From Tulasnella sp. 424 (taxonomy: Eukaryota; Basidiomycota; Agaricomycetes; Cantharellales; Tulasnellaceae), in contig WSUB01000378.1 of assembly GCA_019633425.1 (NCBI GenBank), forward strand, positions 1 through 15,584: DNA of 15,584 nt, given 5' to 3'. The notes beneath the pieces were generated by a model. It did no database searches and was not told the DNA's origin. It saw only the letters and a list, made by a program, of their open reading frames with translations. Below are positions 7,744 to 15,584 of the stretch, one piece after another; position 1 is the first letter of the stretch, and the number at the start of each line of letters is the position of its first letter. The translations under genes and the position numbers were made by a program.

Positions 7744-9630
7744 ATGTCTTCGATGGCTTTGAGGGGCACGCTTGCCTCATTTGCTCCCAAGGTGTTGCCG
7801 CGCAGTGCGACCTTTCCCCGCTTCCTCTACAAGTATATCCACAGCCTGTCGCGCTATCGACCCTCAAGATGCCACCACAAAACCATCTCAAGGACATAGA
7901 GCGCTGGCCACATTCGATCGGATTACCAAGTTGGTCACCGTCCTAGGCACAACCACAACGCTCATTTGCTTTGCGACTAAAGGAAACTCACCCACCGGCA
8001 AAAAAAAAAAAAAAACTCCTTTCGAGGAGGGCAAGAAGTTTCCCCATTCTGGCAAGCAGATGGGCTAGTACGAGCATGCTGAAGAACATGGATACGGAGG
8101 ACTCGGATTGCAACTTCGTGCGTCTCCCTGATCGTTCTATTTGCTCGGTCCAATCTACAATTCTCTAATTCGCGTTCAACCTCGCAGCGGACTTACTGCA
8201 CGCAGTTTTGGTCCTCGTCAGGCTCCATGACTACTTTCTGCTCATGCGGCTCCTTCCATCGCTCGCAGTTGGAACTCTCGAGGGCCGTTCCAATCCCTCG
8301 CTACGTCGCCGGACACAAAGCGCGCCGAGCCTCCACCTACGGAGCCGAAACTCTCAAAGTCGACCCTCTCAACAAGCAAGTCACACTCGGGGACCTGTCA
8401 GACATCAAGAGGGCACCAACCCGATGATTCCGTATGGTGTCTTCGTCTGGGCCGTGGACGTCAAGACCTAGGGGTTTGGCGTCCACGGTGTCAGGGAGGT
8501 GAGGGCGGCGAGACGATTTTAAGTGTTGTGAATCGTGGTAGCTGATTGTGACATCTTCTTTTCGCTTATGGATATTCTTCGTATCTAGCATCATGCCTCT
8601 AGAAGTAACTTCCCGACGCGGAGGAGTGCGCGTTATGGACTGCGTCGAGTCCTCCGCATTCCCCCACCAAAGCGAGGAAGAAGTCGATAGCATGATGCCA
8701 TGAGTAGGTTGAGCGCGCTGCAACGAACTTGAAAACTCTCGTGTGTCTAACTAACGTCTTGCGCGTTAGTCGCTATTGGCGGCGGTCCCATAGACGTCGG
8801 GTTCTCCGGCGAACTGTACGGCTTGATCAAGGACGAACTGCGTTCAAGATACCCGAACTCGCTGACAAGCTCAAGGCTACCCTCGTCGAAGCGTTACTAA
8901 ACGTCTTACCCGTGTTCGACCGCGAATTGATCAACACACCGAATCGACGTTCAAGGAGCAGAACATCGAGGTCCTCACCAAGGCCGTGTTCAAGGAGGTT
9001 GAAGACGACACTGTCGTCTTCAAGAACGATAAAGGCTAGATCGAGGATATTCCGTCTGGACTGTTGGTGTGGGCCTCGGGGAACGTTAGTAGGCCGTTGG
9101 GAGGGATTTGATGGCGCAGTTGCGGCGGCAGCAGATGAACAGGAGGGGGTTGTTGGTGGATGATTGTTTGAGGCTTTGGACGTAGACAACGTTTACGCGA
9201 TTGGCGATGTAAGTGTCGCTTCGTGCAAACGATCATTGCTCCAGTTAAAAGCTAACGGGCTGGACGTTTGCACTGTAACGTCGACGCAGCAACAGCTCAA
9301 GTAGCGACTCAGCAAGGCCTATACGTCGCCTGTCTACTCGGTCAATCAGCCAGGAATGAAGCGCCCAGGAAGAAGCTTGCGGACCTGTGCGGAGAGCCCA
9401 GCGGGTTACCAGAGGGACCAGAGCGTAAACGCCATCCACGTCTCTCTACGGCTCGAAAGCCGGACGTCATGCTAAGAGGATTCATTGAATAGGCCAGCGC
9501 TCAAGAAATCAAATCCTATCGTCAAGCAGCTCAACAAAGCTGGCAAGATCCATCCTCTCCATTACAGCTGTCAGGGAACCTTGGCGTACATCGGCTTGGA
9601 TAGGGCCCTTACCTACTTCGCCCGATTCAT
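7744..9630 (+). pseudogene. Alternative NADH dehydrogenase, copy B1, degenerate
   Basis: The most complete of the older copies. The ATG at 7744 gives a plausible mitochondrial presequence (MSSMALRGTLASFAPKVLPR) rich in Arg/Lys and Ser. Next come a hydrophobic segment, a 16-A tract at 8000-8015, the GSGWA-like stretch decayed to ASRWASTSMLKNMDTED, and [21 protein letters not shown]. The second nucleotide-binding fold (GGGP kept) is followed by a C-terminal exon (TAQVATQQGLY, LADLCGE) and a last piece reading HYSCQGTLAYIG. Damage includes several frameshifts, TAG in place of the Gln of the family's TQTFG (near 8470), TAG at 9037-9039 shared with A1, and TAG at 9490-9492 that aligns with a stop in B2. 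The final exon ending FGRDVSRE is absent. Non-functional. Confidence 0.88.
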
Positions 9631-10128
9631 CAAACAAGTCCGCAATCCTCGAGGCTATCCACTTACTGAAGTCCCTGCTATATGAGAAGAAGCATGAAGA
9701 TGGTATTTCTTGCCTTGGGGTAGGCGGATCGTTACTTCTTGTTCGAATTCCATCCATGAGCTTGTATCAATTTGTACCCGACGTCGAACACTCAGTTCTC
9801 ACCGTGACGTCTCTTTTCACTATCGAGCATCAATTCCCATTGTTGGCATTGAGTCACGAGGGATAGGACCCGACGATAACTTACCGTGTGGCTTGCATGC
9901 ACGTCCTCCATCGACTCTTGAACGCAGCGAAACCCAGATCACGTGCCAGGGCAGTGGCCAGAACTTCGGGCAAGCGGCTCGGCGTCGCGAAACCGCATCA
10001 GTCGTCAATTGATGGCCTAAGCGAGAGATTCGACTCCCAACCTTAGAGCCTGTCGACTATTCCCTGATGATCGAGTCGGACCGGAAGGGAGAGTCATGGT
10101 TGGCCCAAAGGATTCAGGCACAAAGTGC
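9631..10128. other. Conserved non-coding block between dehydrogenase copies (unit B)
   Basis: From about 9722 this aligns with 1927-2388 in unit A. The first 90 bp (9631-9721) has no unit A partner. A + strand frame (9710-10012) and a - strand frame (9820-10008) are open here but are not preserved in unit A, so neither is called. Content otherwise unrecognised. Confidence 0.4.
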
Positions 10129-10136
10129 TTACGTCA
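10129..10136 (+). promoter_or_regulatory. TTACGTCA box upstream of B2
   Basis: Identical octamer and 3' neighbour (CTTCCGCC) as at 2389-2396 in unit A. Confidence 0.3.
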
Positions 10137-10159
10137 CTTCCGCCTTATTCATTGCGTCG

Positions 10160-10326
10160 ACTCGTTACTACTCAACCGTAGGTCCTCAATTGGCCTCTCG
10201 GGTCAGGCTCATGTAGCCTGATCTGTAATTGGGGTAAACAGTCATTTCTTTCTCTCTCAAAAAGATTCCACTCTCGTCTGCAAGCCGCTCCTACAAGCTT
10301 TCCCTCTCTCCCCGGCCCCCTACCTC
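10160..10326. other. Unit-B-specific block with hairpin, replacing the 5' part of B2
   Basis: After the shared GTCGACT the sequence departs from unit A for about 165 bp and rejoins at ACCCGCTACG. In unit A the corresponding 80 bp encodes the dehydrogenase stretch PLLPSVAVGTLEA, which is missing here. The block contains a perfect 7-bp stem hairpin (10203-10209 with 10215-10221), a T/C-rich run and no coding sense. It could be a small insertion accompanied by deletion, or a fragment of a mobile element. Origin unknown. Confidence 0.5.
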
Positions 10327-11896
10327 CCACCCGCTACGTCGCCCGACACAAGGCTCGCCGAGTATCCATCTACGAAGCCAAAGCGCTGAAATTCGACCCT
10401 CATAGCAAGCAAGTCACCATCGCCGACTTGTCCGATATCAAAGGAGACGTCAATAACATGGCCATCCCGTACGATATCTTGGTCTACGCTGTCGGTGCCG
10501 AGACGCAGACCTTTGGCATTCCCGGTGTCAAGGAGGTGAGAGAGCAGATTTCTAAGCGTTGCGAATTATGGGAGGGGGAGACTGATCGTGACGTCATTCG
10601 TATTCGAATGTGGCCATTTCTAGCATTCGTGCTTCTTGAAGGAACTTCCTGACGCTGAGAAACTTCGCGAGCGCGTTACGGACTGCATCGAGTCCGCCGC
10701 CTTCCCCGACCAGAGCGAGGAAGAGGTTGACCGATTAATGCACATGAGTAAGTTGGGCGTCATGCCACCCTCGAGGACGTCGCCAAACTAACGTTGTGTG
10801 CGCCTTCTAGTCGTCGTCGGCGGTGGACCCACAGGTGTCGAATTCTCCAGTGAGCTGCACGACTTCATTAAAGACGACCTCCGCTCATGGTACCCCGAGC
10901 TCGCCGGCAAGCTCAAAATCACCCTCGTCGAGGCCCTACCCAACGTCTTGCCCATGTTCAGCCGCGAGTTGATCGAATACACCGAGTCGACGTTCAAGGA
11001 GCAGAACATCGAAGTCCTCACCAAGACTATGGTCAAGGAGGTCAAGGACAAGACCGCCGTCGTCGTCAGGGACAAGTCGAGGAGCTTCCGTGTGGCCTGT
11101 TAGTCTGGGCTGCGGGCAACGTTAGTAAGCCCATAGCGAGGGACCTGATGACGCAGTTGCCCAGCATCTGACGAATAGGAGGGGTCTGTTGGTGGATGAC
11201 TATTTGAGGTTGTTGGGCGTGAACGACATTTATGCGATCGGGCGCGTGAGTGCAACCCTCGTCAGAATCATTTTTGAAACTGACGCCGCGGATATTTGTT
11301 CGACAGCGCACTGCTACTTCGTACGCACCGACAGCTTAAGTGGCGACCCAAGAGGGCCGATACCTCGCTCGTCTACTCAGTCAACTCGCCAAGAACGAAG
11401 CGCTCGAGAAGCAGCTCGCCGAATTGCGCGGAGAGAGCAGCGGGTTGCCCGAGGGTCCGGAGTTTACTGAATAGCACAACGCCACGGAAATCGAATCTAT
11501 CGTCAAGCAGCTTAACAATGCTAGCAAGATTCGTCCTTTCCACTACAGCCATCAAGGAAGCTTGGCCTACATTGGTTCCGATAAGGCTATCGCTGATCTA
11601 CCCTTCATGAACGGAAACGTGAGTACCTTGGGCGCGATCTGGATCGTCGGGTGGCTGCCTTAACTGGTTCGTGTGCGTGTACAGTTCGCTTCCGGTGGTG
11701 TCGCGACCTGCCTCTTCTGGAGGAGTGCATATCTTTCGTCGCTGTTCTCGTTGAGGAATAGGCCGTTGGTGTTGAGCGATTGGTCGAAGGTCAAGCTGTT
11801 CGGACGGTGAGTAGGATTTCGGATTCTTGAGAGTGTTCGACCATTGACTGATTGGTGGTTTTGATTAGTGACGTGAGCCGCGAAAGCCGTAACTAA
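10327..11896 (+). pseudogene. Alternative NADH dehydrogenase, copy B2, nearly complete
   Basis: Best-preserved copy. Exons and introns read clearly: RYVARHKARRVSIYEA to GVKE (ends 10535); HSCFLKELPDAEKLRERV to RLMHM (10624-10747); then from 10811 VVGGGPTGVEFSSEL and TLVEALPNVLPMF; later WAAGNVSKPIARDLM, VDDYLRLLGVNDIYAIG, a TAT-SYAPTA exon, FHYSHQGSLAYIGSDKAIADLPFMNGN, and from 11685 FASGGVATCLFWRSAYL through VKLFGR, intron 11807-11868, then DVSRESRN and TAA (11894-11896). Introns are 62-88 bp with good signals. Defects: 5' end missing, including the first FAD glycine motif; frameshifts near 11080 and 11167; TAA at 11337-11339 in place of a Gln codon; TAG at 11472-11474. It encodes the NADH-binding fold but cannot give a full enzyme. 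Confidence 0.9.
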
Positions 11897-12772
11897 TCCT
11901 CCAAGGTATCAAAACCGCCTAGTCATCTTCGAGGCTATTTTTCTCTATCTACTATACGTGTTCCTCGCCATTTCATCTTAGCCACAATAGACAATAGACT
12001 TTGTTTTCGCTCCTTTCCTTTCTGTTCTTCTTCCTTTGTTTTTCTTCGTTTGCTCTCTCTCTCAAGCCTGCTCTTGTTGGCCATCCGTATCCGCTACCTG
12101 CATGTCCCTCTCCGGAGCTCTACTACTACTTCAGCTTGCTTGGTTCTTATTATTTTTTTTTTCGCCAGCTGGATGTTCACACATGATAATATCAGCATAT
12201 TTAATGTTGATTTGAGAGGCCGTACAATGCCGTTGTGCAGTCATCCGGAGGAAAGCGTGCCGTTTTGGTCGTCGACGAGATCTATGTGCATCCGCCCCAG
12301 CGGGCTTTCTGCAGTGAGACACAGCGCCGCAAGAAATGAAACAAGTTCGAAAATCGCAGTCGCATTCCGGTGGAATAGCACTAACGGTGACAATCGTTCA
12401 AGTGTCTATAGTCCAGCTCAACTTCGACTCCCAAGGTACGGTAGTCGACAAGCCTGCAGACTCCAAAGTACATGACGCTTCATACTCCAAGAGATATTGT
12501 TCTGTAGCGGATCATCCGACCTGGACCCATTCAGATGAGAGGGGAACGATGGGATAAGTGCATAATACAAGAAATTCAGCCGACAGGAGGTTACTAATCC
12601 ATTCGAATGCGTCGCATGCCAGTGAACAAGATACATACAAGGGACGGGGTACCAGAAACCCAGTCAACGGGATACATAGCTCACAGTCTTGTATAGAAAA
12701 CATGCATAACACGAAATACAGTCGGGTATCAAGAACCGAATCTCGCTCGAACTCGGGAAGTCTCGGCAAAAA
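11897..12772. other. Convergent intergenic region between B2 and the unit B kinase gene
   Basis: Contains the dehydrogenase 3' flank with long T/C-rich tracts (about 12000-12060 and 12147-12165), then DNA aligned with 2777-3443 and 3955-4102 of unit A. It includes the empty transposon target CGAATGCG at 12604-12611. Small open frames on both strands differ from those in unit A. The last 130 bp before 12773 is the probable 3' UTR of the kinase-TPR gene. Confidence 0.5.
12604..12611. other. Empty insertion site of the unit A transposon
   Basis: A single CGAATGCG followed by TCGCATG. Unit A has the octamer twice with the 503-bp element between, so this is the pre-insertion state. Confidence 0.85.
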
Positions 12773-15025
12773 TCACTCTGCCTCCGCTGGTTCGAGTTTT
12801 CGACGGGAGCGAGCGGCGCGGTTTAATGCCGCCTCTGCATCCTGAGAAGCTCCGATTTCTTCAAAAATTCCACCAGCCTGTTCATAAAGGCGCATTGCGT
12901 CTTCGTGCTGATCCTGGTCGCGATGGACATCGCCGAGGCACATCAGAGCCCAGGCTCTTCCGGATCTATCGCCAATGTCCATATAGATTGGCAGGCTTTC
13001 GGAGAAAAGCTGAACCGCCTGGCTGTACTGCTTCTGAAGTCGATGCACCTCGGCGAGACCCCACAGAGCGTCGGCTCTTCCTTCTCTGTCACCGATGTCG
13101 GTGCAGATTTGGACGACCTCGGAGTAGAGCGGAACGGCTTTTCTGTACTTGGTTTGAAGCCGATGCACATTGGCAAGACCCCACAGAGCGTTGGCTTTTC
13201 CTTGTCTGCTGCCGATGTCAGTGTAAATTTGGACGGCCTCCGAGTAGAGCTGAGCGGCCTCGCTGTGATTGCCTTGACCCCGATTCGCTTCAGCGAGACC
13301 AAAGAGAGCATCGGCTTTTCCTGCATTGTCCGCGGTCTCCGTGCAGATGCCCACGGCTTCGGTGAGAAGTTTTGACGCGTTGATATAGTCATTCTGAGAT
13401 CTATACATCGCTCCCATCATGATAAGAAGTTTAGGAGAGCGAGTTTGCGAAACAGATTTATCTGCGGCCGGCTGCCGATCTGGAATAACCATTGGCTATA
13501 TGGTAGTGGGTCAAATTGAGTTCAAGTAGCCCAAGAACCAGGACCACTTGCCATCCAATTCATTGATTTCCTACAGTCCTCTGCCGTTGGCCGCTTGCTG
13601 GGATCGATGGTCCAGCAGGTGATCATTAGCGAGTAGAGTGCCCGCATCAACACCATGCTGGCGTGATCAGCAACGGATGGGAGGTTCCCCTGGGTGACGT
13701 GAATAAAAACCGCCGAGTCCTTCCGGACGTTTTGAAATGGAATCGAATTTGTCATAACCTATTTCAATATTGACTGTAAACTTCCGTGGAGAATAATATC
13801 CGGATTTTGGTATACCTCGTAAAACACCCAACCCAGTGCCCAGATATCACTCCAGAGACCAGGTTCGTCATCCATAAGCAGCTCGGGAGGAGCCCAGCGA
13901 AGTGTGTACTGATTACCCTTCAGGGTTATGGTATTCGTGGTTTCGCAGAACTCCGTCTCCAGCAACAGTGGTGCCTGCGTTTCGTTTTCACTTTTCTCGG
14001 GTCGAACAGGAGGATCTCGTTTCGTAAGACGACGCGCGGAACCAAAGTCTGTGATGACGGCGCGATACTTTGAGTTCACCAACACGTTGGCCTACAGAGC
14101 GAAGAGTTAGCTTGCCAAGCGTCATATCACAGCAACAGTCGGACCCACCGATTTGAGGTCGCCATGGTAGATCGGCGGATTTTGATTATGAAGATAATCC
14201 ACTCCTCTCGCCACGTCGTCTATCTGTAATACAGTTTCTCAGAGGGAGTCATGAAGGATAGCGTCCTGATTTTACCAGCCAAATTCGTTCCGGGATTTCC
14301 CAGTCCGCTGAGGCCACAAAGTCCTTTAAATTCCCGTTGTCCGCCCAGGGAAACACCAACCAGATCCTATCCGCGTACAAATCTTCAACAAATCCTTCAA
14401 GCTCGATGATGTTTCGGTGAGAAAGGTTGGTTATGAATCCCGCTTCCCTGAGTGCCAACTGGGAGGACTTAGCGCTGTGCGAAAGCTCGACGTGACAGGA
14501 TAACTTATTCTCACTCCCAATACTCGCTCTTTGTCCTTTCCATCCTCGATCTTCATTTTCTTCACCGCTATAGCCTAACATTTGGAAGTCGGCCATTCGT
14601 TCAATGACTTGTTGTAGAAAACAAGTCCCATCAGCACTGACCTTCCGCCTGGGCGATCTACCCTGAGACTCGTTTTCGTCTTCGGGGTCTGTTGCATCGT
14701 CGTCGGTATCTGTCAAATCGTCTTCGCTGCTTTGCGACTCAGAGGTGGAAATCAAAAACCCTCGTGAAACCGTCGCAAATCCTCCACGAAACTCGGGGGC
14801 GTCTTCCGGGAATTCGATCGAGGACGAATCGATTCGCCATTTCGCAAGTCTCTGGAGTTTATCCCTCTACGTAGGAATGGGCTACAATGAGTCTTTATGA
14901 TGACTCTTCGTGATTCGGGTGGGACGTACCAATTTGCTGCTTAGCTGGGGCGTACTGCCAGAATCACCTGGATCTGATCCTTGCGAACCATGACGGTCGG
15001 CGTCGTTCTTTCGGTCCATTTGCAT
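12773..15025 (-). CDS. TKL-like protein kinase fused to TPR repeats (unit B)
   Basis: Intact paralogue of the unit A kinase, about 614 residues. Exons on the - strand: 15025-14930, 14866-14642, 14574-14515, 14458-14276, 14223-14149, 14091-13816, 13758-13552, 13495-12773. All introns are 52-67 bp and phase 0; intron 7 starts with GC (GCAAGT) instead of GT. Kinase motifs: RGGFATVSRG (59-68), AVKK (K112), LREAG (E132), HGDLKS (208-213) and N215, DFG (228-230), PPE (281-283), SDIWALG, ending about residue 370 at RPTAEDC. Between glycine loop and lysine lies an acidic insert (DDLTDTDDDATDPEDENE). A linker (PMVIPDRQ) leads to five TPRs (about 412-611). All residues needed for catalysis are present, so an active kinase is expected. 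Substrates are unknown; TPRs suggest partner binding. Confidence 0.9.
12785..13384 (-). repeat. TPR-coding array, five 120-bp repeats (unit B)
   Basis: Five tandem 40-residue repeats, one fewer than in unit A. Repeats 1 and 2 match unit A repeats 1 and 2. Repeats 3, 4 and 5 match unit A repeats 4, 5 and 6. Confidence 0.88.
13496..13551 (-). other. GC-AG intron (intron 7 of unit B kinase)
   Basis: The donor reads ATG|GCAAGT and the acceptor ATATAG|CCAATG. Splicing keeps the frame from NWM into PMVIPDRQ and the TPR array. The orthologous intron in unit A has a GTGAGT donor. Reading through instead reaches a stop about 10 codons later (SGPGSWAT), which would give a kinase without TPRs. Confidence 0.75.
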
Positions 15026-15145
15026 AGGATGGTTGAACGTGAACAGAGTCGAGGATGAGATGGGTCGATGGTAGGTAGGAACTTCGCCGAGGGGGCGGAA
15101 GCGACAGGAAGTGGTATGGGGAACGGAGTGGTGAATCTGAGGGTC

Positions 15146-15151
15146 TTTATA
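15146..15151 (-). promoter_or_regulatory. TATA box of the unit B kinase-TPR gene
   Basis: TATAAAGAC on the - strand, matching the unit A promoter element, 121 bp upstream of the start codon. Confidence 0.6.
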
Positions 15152-15584
15152 CCACGGGAAGTCCTGAAGCACTCGCAAACCGCGCTCGTGCCGTTCTCCT
15201 CTGTGCCTTTTGCCTCGGGGTGAAGGAAGCGTGCAATAGTCCTTTGAGGCCTTTTCTCTCTTGGAATGTTCGTCGCAAGCCACCACATTGCCCGCAATCT
15301 GGTGCTGCTAATAAGATAACGTTGTACCTTTCGATTCGCTTCCACGAAGTAGCTCCCTAATGCCCCTAGTCGATCGGATCTTCGAACCCGCTAATCGCTA
15401 CTGAATCTCGTATTCTGGGCTCTCTCCTTCGAATAAGTCGGTTGGACCCGGACTGCAAGTGAACGCGCGGCTTCAGTGCACACCCCATGCTAAACGCGTG
15501 TGTTGCGGTGCAACAATCGATTGTACGCTTAGAATCAATCAGCGATCTACCCCCGTACAGCCAAGTTACTTTTCAGCGCATTTG
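15152..15584. other. Conserved upstream region of the unit B kinase gene
   Basis: Homologous to 6595-7012 in unit A with few differences. It contains the AGATAA motif near 15314 and the palindrome ACAATCGATTGT (15513-15524). No gene is visible. The window ends inside this region. Confidence 0.5.
15513..15524. promoter_or_regulatory. Perfect palindrome ACAATCGATTGT
   Basis: Exact counterpart of 6941-6952, kept unchanged although neighbouring bases differ between the units. Confidence 0.3.

Larger units (their letters stand above)
7293..15584. repeat. Segmental tandem duplication, unit B
   Basis: This is the right copy of the duplicated segment, in the same orientation and gene order as unit A. 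It is about 1.3 kb longer because its dehydrogenase copies are less deleted. It is cut by the window end while still homologous to unit A. Divergence is clear in non-coding parts and pseudogenes (many substitutions and small indels), so the duplication is not recent and is unlikely to be an assembly artefact. Long stretches around the kinase promoter and exons remain much more similar. Confidence 0.9.

Noticed and set aside
8337..8723. 128-codon - strand frame inside B1
   Set aside because: Antisense to dehydrogenase homology and absent as an open frame in A1.
12131..12475. Open frames on both strands in the convergent intergenic region
   Set aside because: Not conserved in unit A and with no recognisable domain.

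Overview
The window looks like nuclear DNA of a basidiomycete fungus, most likely an agaricomycete. Genes are split by short introns (52-88 bp) with fungal splice signals. The two gene families present are a type II (alternative) mitochondrial NADH dehydrogenase and a TKL-like protein kinase fused to tetratricopeptide (TPR) repeats. From memory the kinase-TPR architecture resembles families expanded in Rhizoctonia/Tulasnella-type fungi; that placement is inference. I see no bacterial operon, rRNA, tRNA or CRISPR array.

The dominant structure is a large tandem segmental duplication. Unit A (1 to about 7012) and unit B (about 7293 to the window end) align along almost their whole length, and both window edges lie inside the homology, so the array probably continues outwards. 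A 280-bp spacer (7013-7292) separates the aligned parts. Each unit holds, on the + strand, two tandem copies of the NADH dehydrogenase gene (A1, A2; B1, B2), and on the - strand, converging on them, one kinase-TPR gene.

All four NADH dehydrogenase copies are broken. A1 (466-1890) and B1 (7744-9630) share an internal stop and frameshifts, so their common ancestor was already dead before the segment was duplicated. A2 (2410-2745) is a stump left by a deletion of roughly 1.3 kb. B2 (10327-11896) keeps nearly all exons and its natural stop but has two frameshifts and two nonsense codons.

The two kinase-TPR genes (4103-6461 and 12773-15025) instead have matching eight-exon structures, intact catalytic motifs and open frames. 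All seven introns of each are phase 0. They differ by one TPR repeat, by a divergent loop in the kinase N-lobe, by a GC-AG intron in unit B, and by a 4-bp insertion at the kinase/TPR junction in unit A that an alternative splice acceptor could neutralise.

Unit A also carries a 503-bp non-autonomous DNA transposon (3444-3946) with an 8-bp target duplication. Unit B preserves the empty site. No functional link between the dehydrogenase remnants and the kinases is evident; they appear to have been duplicated together as passengers of one segment.
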